Below are positions 39,312 through 46,607 of a stretch of 64,000 nt of DNA, one piece after another. The notes under the pieces were generated by a model. That model saw only the letters and a list, made by a program, of their open reading frames with translations, searched no databases and had not been told where the DNA came from. Positions within the stretch are counted from its first letter, which is position 1, and the number at the start of each line of letters is the position of its first letter. The translations under genes and the position numbers were made by a program. This stretch comes from Burkholderiaceae bacterium (GTDB taxonomy: Bacteria; Pseudomonadota; Gammaproteobacteria; Burkholderiales; Burkholderiaceae_E), in NCBI GenBank assembly GCA_016710525.1, contig JADJVQ010000032.1:1-64000 (forward strand), read 5' to 3'.

Positions 39312-40655
39312 ATGAGATATCCGTCGAGCCACGATTTTCTGGCGCATGTCGAGCGGCACAACCCGGGTCAGCCGGAATTCCTGCAGGCGGTGACGGAGGT
39401 GATGGAAAGTCTCTGGCCCTACATCCGCCAGCATCCCAAGTACGCCGAGCATGGCCTGCTCGATCGCCTGGTCGAGCCCGAGCGGGTGATCCTCTTTCGG
39501 GTGTCATGGGTCAATGACCGCGGCGACGTGCAAGTCAATCGGGGCTACCGGATCCAGCACAGCCTGGCCCTCGGCCCGTACAAGGGAGGGCTGCGTTTTC
39601 ATTCGTCGGTGAACCTGTCCATCCTGAAGTTCCTGGCCTTCGAACAGACGCTCAAGAACGCGCTGACCACGCTGCCCCTGGGCGGGGGAAAAGGCGGCTC
39701 CAACTTCGACCCGAAGGGCAAGAGCCCCGGCGAGGTGATGCGCTTTTGCCAGGCATTCGTCACCGAACTCTTCCATCACGTGGGCGCCGACACCGACGTG
39801 CCGGCAGGCGACATCGGCGTCGGTGGCCGGGAAATCGGCTACATGGTCGGCATGATGAAAAAGCTGACCAACCGCGCCGACAGCGTGTTCACCGGCAAGG
39901 GCCTGTCGTTCGGCGGCTCGCTGATGCGGCCCGAGGCCACCGGATACGGCACGGTCTACTTCGCCGAAGAAATGCTCAAGCAGCAGCGCCTGAGCTTCGA
40001 CGGGCTGAGGGTCGGTGTGTCCGGATCGGGCAATGTGGCCCAGTACGCCGTCGAAAAAGCGATGGCGATGGGCGCCAGGGTCGTCACCGTGTCGGACTCG
40101 GGCGGCACCCTCGTCGACGAAGACGGTTTCACACCCGACAAGCTGGCGCAGCTGATGGAGATCAAGAACCATCTGTACGGCCGGGTCGCCGACTATGCCC
40201 GGCGGGTCGGCGCCAGCTTTCATCCCGGCATTCGCCCCTGGCAGGTCCCGATGGATGTCGCCCTGCCCTGCGCCACCCAGAACGAACTGGATGCGCACGA
40301 TGCCCGGACCCTGGTGGCCAACGGGGTGAAGTGCGTGGTCGAGGGCGCCAACATGCCCTCGACGCCGGAGGCCGTGAAGGTCTTCGAGGCGAATCGCGTG
40401 CTTTACGCACCCGGCAAGGCCAGCAATGCCGGCGGCGTGGCCACGTCGGGCCTGGAAATGAGCCAGAACGCGATGCGCCTGTCGTGGGGACGCGATGAAG
40501 TCGACGCCCGCCTGCACAGCATCATGCGCAGCATCCACGCGGCCTGCCTGCACCATGGCCGGCGCGCCGACGGCAGCGTCAGCTATGTCGATGGCGCCAA
40601 TGTCGCCGGCTTCGTGCGGGTCGCCGATGCCATGACGGCCCAAGGGGTGATCTGA
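39312..40655 (+). CDS. gdhA: NADP-type glutamate dehydrogenase
   Basis: 447 residues from ATG 39312, the exact usual length of hexameric bacterial GdhA. Converts 2-oxoglutarate, ammonia and NADPH to glutamate. Motifs: QVNRGYRIQHSLALGPYKGG, LPLGGGKGGSNFDPKGKSP with the catalytic Lys, DVPAGDIGVGGREIGYM, coenzyme fold VGVSGSGNVAQYA and VEGANMPSTPEA. Upstream in-frame codons back to 39159 run through the tRNA terminator and are not coding. Confidence 0.96.
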   Translation: MRYPSSHDFLAHVERHNPGQPEFLQAVTEVMESLWPYIRQHPKYAEHGLLDRLVEPERVILFRVSWVNDRGDVQVNRGYRIQHSLALGPYKGGLRFHSSVNLSILKFLAFEQTLKNALTTLPLGGGKGGSNFDPKGKSPGEVMRFCQAFVTELFHHVGADTDVPAGDIGVGGREIGYMVGMMKKLTNRADSVFTGKGLSFGGSLMRPEATGYGTVYFAEEMLKQQRLSFDGLRVGVSGSGNVAQYAVEKAMAMGARVVTVSDSGGTLVDEDGFTPDKLAQLMEIKNHLYGRVADYARRVGASFHPGIRPWQVPMDVALPCATQNELDAHDARTLVANGVKCVVEGANMPSTPEAVKVFEANRVLYAPGKASNAGGVATSGLEMSQNAMRLSWGRDEVDARLHSIMRSIHAACLHHGRRADGSVSYVDGANVAGFVRVADAMTAQGVI

Positions 40656-41045
40656 GCGGCGGATGCAAATCCCTGCGGCGGGCGCCCGCGGCCCGCCCCC
40701 CCCCCGCGCGCCGGCGGGCGACCCCCCCCCCGCCTCCCGGCGCCGGTGCCCCCTCCCCCCCCGGCCCGCTTCCCCGCGGGCAGCCCGATGCCACCCAATC
40801 GGCGCCCTGCGGCGCCCCCCGGCCCACGGATGTCCCCGGCAGGACGCCCGACCCGGCGCACCCCCCCGGCGGCAGCCACGCAGCTGACCGCGCCTACGAC
40901 CAGGGCCTGCGAGGCGGCCGGCATGGACGACTTCCTCGCCAAGCCGATGGACCCTGAGTCGATGTTCGCGACCATCCTGAAACGGCTGCCGACCAGGCAT
41001 GCCGGCGGACCGGCCCAGCCCTCCCCAATCAAGTTCAGCGACTGA
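40656..41045 (+). pseudogene. Remnant of a receiver domain behind an abnormal C-rich tract
   Basis: The 474-bp space between gdhA and the IclR gene holds no intact gene. Positions 40925-41045 encode, in one frame, the clear C-terminus of a two-component receiver domain (CEAAGMDDFLAKPMDPESMF, with the conserved Lys-Pro) ending in a stop at 41045. Just before, another frame reads ADRAYDQ, which normally precedes that motif, so one base slipped near 40908. Further upstream (40685-40870) the sequence dissolves into C-runs of 8-10 with no coding sense. This is either a decayed gene for a hybrid kinase or regulator, or a damaged contig join. Confidence 0.6.
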
Positions 41046-41064
41046 AATGCGAACCATGCAAATC

Positions 41065-41093
41065 TTGACGCTCCCTCGATTCACCCCTAGCAT
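41065..41093 (+). promoter_or_regulatory. Promoter of the IclR-type operon
   Basis: TTGACG (41065-41070), 17-bp spacer, TAGCAT (41088-41093), in one of the few AT-richer stretches of the window and 36 bp upstream of the IclR start codon. Confidence 0.65.
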
Positions 41094-41104
41094 CGCCGTT
41101 TATC

Positions 41105-41123
41105 AATTTCAAGAGCAGAAATT
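41105..41123 (+). promoter_or_regulatory. Inverted repeat, candidate IclR operator
   Basis: AATTTC-N7-GAAATT lies between the -10 box and the start codon of the IclR gene. Its position just downstream of the predicted promoter would allow autorepression; the half-sites resemble the AT-rich palindromes bound by IclR-family proteins. Confidence 0.45.
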
Positions 41124-41129
41124 CTTATC

Positions 41130-41921
41130 ATGCCCAGGGGTGTCCGAGCGAGTGGTCCGGAGGGTGGCAATGCGCCGTCGTCGGTGCAAAAGGCCTGCCT
41201 CATTCTTCGTGCGATGTCCGACGCGCGCAATGTCCGCCTGACCGACATCGCGCAGGCCGCCGGCCAGGACAAGGCGACCACCCTGAGGCTGCTCGAGGTG
41301 CTGGCGCGACACGGTTTCGTCAATCGTGATCCCGACAGCAAACGCTACAGCCTGGGCCCCGAAATCTTCACGCTGGGCGCAGCGGCCATGGCGCGCAGCG
41401 ACCCGCGCGCGCGGGTCCGCCCGAGCCTGATCCAGCTGGTCCGCACCTTCGAGGACACCGCCATCCTGTCGGTGCCGCGCGGCGCGGAATCGGTGTGCGT
41501 GGACGTGCAGGTGGGCAGCTTCGCGATCCGGGCCAACTACCTCGAGGTGGGCAGCCGGCGCCCGCTGGGAGTCGGGGCCGGCAGCCTCGCCCTCCTGGCC
41601 TGGCTGCCGGATGACGAAGTCGAAGCCCTGATGCCCTTCATCGCCGATCGCCTGAGCAACTATCCGCTGCTCAGCCCCTCGCTGATCCGGCGCCAGATCG
41701 ACGAATCGCGCAAGCGCGGCCATGCGCTGCTGCTCGACGTCGTGGTGCCGCGCATGGGCGGCATCGCGGTGCCGATCCTGGCCGAGGACGGCCGGCCCTG
41801 CGCGGCCATCAGCATCGCCGCGCTGAGCGAGCGGATCAGCACCCGCGAGGCGGCGCTGGCCGAGGCGCTGCACCGCGAAGCGGCCGCCTGCCGCGCGTAC
41901 TGGCGCCAGGGAGGACTGTGA
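41130..41921 (+). CDS. IclR-family transcriptional regulator
   Basis: 263 residues. N-terminal winged helix-turn-helix (VRLTDIAQAAGQDKATTLRL) and C-terminal effector-binding domain (YLEVGSRRPLGVGAGSLALL, IRRQIDESRKRGHALLLDVV, GGIAVPILAEDGRPCAAISI). Stop and the next start overlap (TGATG), so it is co-transcribed with the thiolase-like gene, its likely regulatory target. Confidence 0.92.
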   Translation: MPRGVRASGPEGGNAPSSVQKACLILRAMSDARNVRLTDIAQAAGQDKATTLRLLEVLARHGFVNRDPDSKRYSLGPEIFTLGAAAMARSDPRARVRPSLIQLVRTFEDTAILSVPRGAESVCVDVQVGSFAIRANYLEVGSRRPLGVGAGSLALLAWLPDDEVEALMPFIADRLSNYPLLSPSLIRRQIDESRKRGHALLLDVVVPRMGGIAVPILAEDGRPCAAISIAALSERISTREAALAEALHREAAACRAYWRQGGL

Positions 41922-43066
41922 TGCAGGTCTACATTGCAGGCGCCGGCAACACACGATTCGGCCGCCTGGACGGCATGGGCGCGGTCGACCTGATGGCGCA
42001 GGCGGGCCAGCAGGCGATGGACGAGGCCGGCGTGCGCCGCCAGGACATCGATGGCGTGCTGTGCGGGTACGCGACCACCCTGCCCCACCTGATGCTGGCC
42101 AGCCTCGTCAGCGAGCGCATGGGACTGCGCCCGCTGTACGCCCACGGCATGCAGATGGGCGGGGCGACCGGCGCCGGCATGGTGATGCTGGCGCGCGAGC
42201 TGGTGCGGGCCGGGCGGTGCCAGCGGGTGCTGGTGCTGGCCGGAGAAAATCGCGCCAGCGGCCAGTCGCGCGACGGCGCCATCCAAACCCTGGCACAAGT
42301 CGGCGATGCCGACTTCGAGGTGCCCAACGGAGCCTCGGTCCCGGCCTACTACGCGCTGCTGGCCTCGCGCTACCTGCACGAACACGGCCTGACCGAAGCC
42401 GACCTCGCCGAATTCGCGGTACTGATGCGCCATCACGCAGCCAGCCACCCCGATGCGCAGCTGACCGCCCCGATCACCGTGGCCGACGTGCTGGCCTCCA
42501 AGCCGATCGCCTCGCCCCTGAAGCTGCTCGACTGCTGCCCGATCTCCGACGGCGCGGTGGCGCTGGTCGTTTCTTCGCAGCCGTCGCGGCACGATGGCCA
42601 CCCCGTCGCCCTGACCGGGGCGGGTCAGGCGCACCACCACCAGCACGTCTCGGCGATCGCCGACACGCTCGACATGGGCGCCAGTGCGTCGGCCAGACGA
42701 GCCTTCGACGAGGCCGGCACCGGACTGGCCGATATCGACTACCTGGCCATCTACGACTCGTTCACCATCACGCTGGCGGTGCTGCTCGAAGAACTCGGCG
42801 TGTGCCCGCGCGGCGGCAGCGCGCAGCGCCTGCGCGACGGTGCCTTCGGGGTCGATGGCGCCACCCCGCTGAACACCCACGGCGGCCTGCTGTCGTTCGG
42901 CCACTCCGGAGTGGGCGGCGGCATGGCGCACATCGCCGAAGCCTATCGGCAGCTGGCCCGGCGCGCCGGCGCGCGCCAGATCGCGCCGCGCCGGCGAGCC
43001 CTGCTGCACGCCGACGGCGGTGTGCTGTCGGCCCACGTCAGCCTGATCCTGGAGCAACGCGCATGA
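41921..43066 (+). CDS. Thiolase-like (SCP2/lipid-transfer type) protein
   Basis: 381 residues from ATG 41921 (ribosome site GGGAGG). Thiolase fold of the SCP-X/lipid-transfer subgroup: VYIAGAGNTRFGRLDGMGA, MQMGGATGAGMVMLARELVR, DCCPISDGAVALVVSS, LAIYDSFTITLAVLLEELGV and NTHGGLLSFGHSGVGGGMAH. The usual reactive Cys of biosynthetic thiolases near residue 90 is replaced (GGATGAG), as is common in this subgroup. Coupled to the DUF35 gene. Such pairs act as acyl-CoA thiolase or aldolase complexes, for example in steroid side-chain removal; the substrate here is unknown. Confidence 0.85.
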   Translation: MQVYIAGAGNTRFGRLDGMGAVDLMAQAGQQAMDEAGVRRQDIDGVLCGYATTLPHLMLASLVSERMGLRPLYAHGMQMGGATGAGMVMLARELVRAGRCQRVLVLAGENRASGQSRDGAIQTLAQVGDADFEVPNGASVPAYYALLASRYLHEHGLTEADLAEFAVLMRHHAASHPDAQLTAPITVADVLASKPIASPLKLLDCCPISDGAVALVVSSQPSRHDGHPVALTGAGQAHHHQHVSAIADTLDMGASASARRAFDEAGTGLADIDYLAIYDSFTITLAVLLEELGVCPRGGSAQRLRDGAFGVDGATPLNTHGGLLSFGHSGVGGGMAHIAEAYRQLARRAGARQIAPRRRALLHADGGVLSAHVSLILEQRA

Positions 43067-43440
43067 GCACCAGCCTGCTGTCCAAGCCGTTCACGGACGG
43101 CCTCGCGCAGGGCGTGCTGCGCTATCAGCGCTGCGAGCGCTGCGGCGCCGCCCAGCGTCTGGCCCGCTACGCCTGCACGGCCTGCGGCGAACCGGCACTG
43201 GGCTGGCACGAGGCCGCCGGCACCGGCCGGGTGTTCTCGCTGACCGAAGTCAGGCGAGCGCCCACCGATGCCTTCAAGGCGATGGTCCCCTACACCCTGG
43301 TGCTGGTCGATCTCGACGAAGGCGCCCGCCTGATGGGCCATGGACGCGCTGGCATGGCGATCGGCGATCGGGTCCGCGCCAGCGTGTTCACGCTGGACGG
43401 TCAGCCGCTGATCCGTTTCGAGCCCGTCCAGGGCGGGTGA
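43063..43440 (+). CDS. Zn-ribbon/OB-fold protein (DUF35), partner of the thiolase-like protein
   Basis: 125 residues. Rubredoxin-like Zn ribbon CERCGAAQRLARYACTACGE (four Cys) and an OB-fold with GTGRVFSLTEVRRAP, VPYTLVLVDLDEGARLMGH and IGDRVRASVF. Start overlaps the preceding stop (ATGA). DUF35 proteins form complexes with SCP2-type thiolases and bind acyl-CoA. Confidence 0.9.
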   Translation: MSTSLLSKPFTDGLAQGVLRYQRCERCGAAQRLARYACTACGEPALGWHEAAGTGRVFSLTEVRRAPTDAFKAMVPYTLVLVDLDEGARLMGHGRAGMAIGDRVRASVFTLDGQPLIRFEPVQGG

Positions 43441-43542
43441 AACCTGGGCGGTGCCCGCGCGGCGCGCCCGGCGCCGGCGCAGTCCCCGCCCGAAACGATG
43501 TTTCGAGGTGGTCGCGGGCAATCGCCCGATATACTCCGGCCG

Positions 43543-43899
43543 ATGAAAAACCGCCTTCGACTGCGTTGCCTGGCCGCTCTGGCGGGCGCTTCGGCATTGC
43601 TCGCCCTCGGCGTGCCCCTGCCCGCCACGGCCCAGCTGCGCCGGTTTCCGCCCAAGACACAGGTTGGCAAGTTTGCGCTGCTGTCTTTTCCGCAGGCCAT
43701 GCTGGACGGCAGGCAGGTTCAGCTGGCACCGGGGGTTCGCATCCTCTCGGTCGACAACACGCTGGTCGTGCCCTCGACGCTGTCGGGCGAACGGACCGTG
43801 CGCTATCGGCTCGACCCGCTCGGGCAGATGATCGAAATCTGGCTGCTGACGCCGGCCGAGGCCGACGCGGCATCGCGCGAGCCGGGATCCGGCACATGA
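43543..43899 (+). CDS. Small exported protein upstream of miaB
   Basis: 118 residues from ATG 43543. Signal peptide (LAALAGASALLALGVPLP, cut near ATAQ), then a compact domain (KFALLSFPQAMLDGRQVQLA, ILSVDNTLVVPSTLSGERTV, VRYRLDPLGQMIEIWLLTP). No named family recognised; conserved small secreted proteins occur at this place in other Burkholderiales. Its stop overlaps the miaB start. Confidence 0.75.
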   Translation: MKNRLRLRCLAALAGASALLALGVPLPATAQLRRFPPKTQVGKFALLSFPQAMLDGRQVQLAPGVRILSVDNTLVVPSTLSGERTVRYRLDPLGQMIEIWLLTPAEADAASREPGSGT

Positions 43900-45227
43900 C
43901 CCGCAAGCTGTACATCAAGACCTTCGGCTGTCAGATGAACGAGTACGACTCGGCCAAGATGGCCGACGTGCTCGGACAGGGCGAGCCCCTCGAACCCACC
44001 GATGACCCGGCGCAGGCGGACATCATCCTGTTCAACACCTGCTCGGTGCGCGAAAAAGCCGAAGAAAAGACCTTCTCCGACCTGGGCCGCATGCGGGCTC
44101 TGAAGCTCGAACGCCCTGGCCTGATCGTCGGGGTGGGCGGCTGCGTCGCCAGCCAGGAAGGGGCCAACATCGTGGCCCGCGCGCCTTACGTCGACGTGGT
44201 GTTCGGCCCCCAGACGCTGCATCGGCTGCCGGCGCTGATCGAGGCGCGCCGGCGCACCGGCCGCGCGCAGGTCGACATCTCGTTTCCCGAGATCGAAAAA
44301 TTCGACCATCTGCCGCCGGCCCGGGTCGAGGGCGCCAGCGCCTTCGTGTCGATCATGGAAGGGTGCAGCAAGTACTGCAGCTTCTGTGTCGTTCCGTTCA
44401 CCCGGGGCGAAGAGGTCTCGCGGCCGTTCGACGACGTGCTGGTCGAGGTGGCCGGGCTGGCCGAACAGGGCGTGCGCGAAGTCACGCTGCTGGGCCAGAA
44501 CGTCAACGCCTATCGGGGCCCCATGGGCGATGGCGAGATCGTCGATTTCGCGCTGCTGCTGGAGTACGTGGCCGAAATCCCCGGCATCGAACGCATTCGC
44601 TACACCACGTCGCACCCGAAGGAGTTCAGCGCGCGGCTCATCGAGGCCTACCGCCGGATCCCCAAGCTGGTCGACCACGTCCATCTGCCGGTCCAGTCGG
44701 GCTCCGATCGCATCCTGGCGGCGATGAAGCGCGGCTACACCGCGCTCGAGTACAAGTCGATCATCCGGCGCCTGCGTGCCGCCCGCCCCGGCATCAGCAT
44801 CAGCTCCGATTTCATCGTCGGGTTCCCGGGCGAAACCGACGACGACTTCGAGCGCACGATGACCCTGATCGACGAGGTCGGCTTCGACGCCTCGTTCTCG
44901 TTCATCTACAGCCCGCGCCCCGGCACGCCGGCATCGGACCTCCCCGACGACACACCGGCGGCGGTCAAGCTCGAGCGGCTCAAGCGCCTGCAGGCCCGGA
45001 TCGAGGCCCATGCCCGCACGATCAGCGAATCGATGGTGGGCGAGCGCCAGCTGGTCCTGGTCGAAGGCCATGCCCGCAAGGATGCGCAGGAGCTGTCCGG
45101 GCGCACGGGCAACAACCGCGTGGTCAACTTCCCCGGCGAGGCGCGCCTGATCGGCCAGCTCATCGAGGTGGAAATCGTCTCGGCCTTTCCTCATTCGCTG
45201 CGGGGCAATGCGGCACTGACGGTGTGA
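43896..45227 (+). CDS. miaB: tRNA-2-methylthio-N6-dimethylallyladenosine synthase
   Basis: 443 residues, radical-SAM methylthiotransferase acting on A37 of tRNAs reading UNN codons. N-terminal cluster Cys in IKTFGCQMNEYDS, NTCSVREKAEEKT and VGGCVAS; radical-SAM CxxxCxxC in CSKYCSFCVVPFTRGEE; C-terminal TRAM domain (RQLVLVEGHARKD, GRTGNNRVVNFPG). Followed after one base by the Slam-like gene, so the two are probably read as one transcript. Confidence 0.96.
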   Translation: MTRKLYIKTFGCQMNEYDSAKMADVLGQGEPLEPTDDPAQADIILFNTCSVREKAEEKTFSDLGRMRALKLERPGLIVGVGGCVASQEGANIVARAPYVDVVFGPQTLHRLPALIEARRRTGRAQVDISFPEIEKFDHLPPARVEGASAFVSIMEGCSKYCSFCVVPFTRGEEVSRPFDDVLVEVAGLAEQGVREVTLLGQNVNAYRGPMGDGEIVDFALLLEYVAEIPGIERIRYTTSHPKEFSARLIEAYRRIPKLVDHVHLPVQSGSDRILAAMKRGYTALEYKSIIRRLRAARPGISISSDFIVGFPGETDDDFERTMTLIDEVGFDASFSFIYSPRPGTPASDLPDDTPAAVKLERLKRLQARIEAHARTISESMVGERQLVLVEGHARKDAQELSGRTGNNRVVNFPGEARLIGQLIEVEIVSAFPHSLRGNAALTV

Positions 45228-45228
45228 T

Positions 45229-46605
45229 GTGAGCGCCCGCGCAGCCTTGGCGGCGGGCCTGCTCGGCCTGCTGCTGTCCCTGAGCCCCGACGTGCTCGCG
45301 CAGACCCCGCCGGGCTCTGCCGCGCTGCCGGGCGCCTCCGCGCAATCGCCCCTGCCCCTGGGAACGATCCTGGCCCGGGCCCGCGAGGCCGTCGCACGTG
45401 GCCGCGCCGCCGACATGCTCGGCCTGCTCGAGGCCCAGTCGCAGTGGTATGCCGGATCGCCCGAATTCGACTACCTGCTGGGCCTGGCCGCGCTGGATGC
45501 CGGCAAACCCGGCGCCGCGATCCTGGCGCTCGAACGGGTGCTGGCGATCCAGCCCGGGCACCTGCCGGCGCGTGCCGAAATCGCCCGGGCCTACCTGGCT
45601 GCCAAGGAGCCCGAGGCGGCCCGCCAGCAGTTCGAGGCGGTCGCGAGCCAGCCGATTCCGCCCGAAGTGCGCCGGATCATCGACACCTATCTGTCGGGCA
45701 TCAGCCGGGCCAGCGCGGCGAGCCGCGCGCAGACCAGCGGTTTCGTCGAGCTCGCGATCGGTTGGGACAGCAACGTCAACCTGGGCAGTGCGAGCTCGCA
45801 ATGGCTGCTGGCAGGGGGCATCAGCGTCGTGCCGGAGCGGGTCAGCCAGCCCTCTTCCAGTGCGCAATCGACGGTAAACGCGGGGTTTTCCTGGCTAGTT
45901 CCGATCGGCGGCACATGGCAGTGGATCGGCGGGGCTCAAGTTTCGCACCGAGCCAATCCGGCCGCGCATACACTCGACGCAAGCACCTTGGACCTCAATA
46001 CGGGCCTGGGGTGGCGCACCGATTGCCACACCGCCAACATGCTCGCTCAATACCAGCACCTTCGCCTTGCGCAAGACAGTTTCCGCGACGCCGCCGGTCT
46101 CCTGATCCAGTGGCGGTGCGACGTTTCGTCGCGAACCCAGCTCGGGCTCTACGCACAGGCGGCCGACTTCTCGTTCGCCCAGCAGGCCGTGCGTGACGCC
46201 CGGCGCGTGCAGGCCGGTGCAACCGCCGCCGTCGTATTGCCTCTGGCCTTCGAGGCGGTGCTGGTCGGCACGGCCTATGCCGGCAACGAAACACCCCGTG
46301 CCGACGTCGAACAACTTCAGTACCGATTCCATGGCGTGCGGGCCGCGCTGAACCTGGCGCCCGCGGGCAACTGGCGCTGGTCGGCGGCCGTGTCGTGGGA
46401 GTCGCGCCAGTACGCCGGTGCCGAGCCCCTGTTCGACCAGAAGCGCCGGGACCGCCAGCTCGAGGTGAGCCTGAGCGCTGAACGAACGCTCGATCGCCAT
46501 TGGTCCCTGATCCCGCAGGTCAGCGCGGTGCGCAACGACTCCAATCTCGCCCCCAGCGACTTCCGACGCGGCCAGGCCCAGTTGGCCTTGCGTTATCGGT
46601 TCTGA
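45229..46605 (+). CDS. Slam-like outer-membrane protein (TPR plus beta-barrel)
   Basis: 458 residues, GTG start one base after miaB. Signal peptide (GLLGLLLSLSPDVLAQ), TPR region about residues 45-160 (LLGLAALDAGKPGAAILALE, LPARAEIARAYLAAKEPEAA), then a beta-barrel of about 285 residues with alternating strands, ending RRGQAQLALRYRF, a typical outer-membrane C-terminal Phe. The barrel segments FDQKRRDRQLEVSLSAERTL and VRNDSNLAPSDFRRG resemble the DUF560/SlipAM domain of surface lipoprotein assembly modifier (Slam) proteins, which move TbpB-like proteins to the cell surface. The next gene encodes a possible client. The Slam assignment is from pattern, not alignment. Confidence 0.7.
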   Translation: MSARAALAAGLLGLLLSLSPDVLAQTPPGSAALPGASAQSPLPLGTILARAREAVARGRAADMLGLLEAQSQWYAGSPEFDYLLGLAALDAGKPGAAILALERVLAIQPGHLPARAEIARAYLAAKEPEAARQQFEAVASQPIPPEVRRIIDTYLSGISRASAASRAQTSGFVELAIGWDSNVNLGSASSQWLLAGGISVVPERVSQPSSSAQSTVNAGFSWLVPIGGTWQWIGGAQVSHRANPAAHTLDASTLDLNTGLGWRTDCHTANMLAQYQHLRLAQDSFRDAAGLLIQWRCDVSSRTQLGLYAQAADFSFAQQAVRDARRVQAGATAAVVLPLAFEAVLVGTAYAGNETPRADVEQLQYRFHGVRAALNLAPAGNWRWSAAVSWESRQYAGAEPLFDQKRRDRQLEVSLSAERTLDRHWSLIPQVSAVRNDSNLAPSDFRRGQAQLALRYRF

Positions 46606-46607
46606 AA

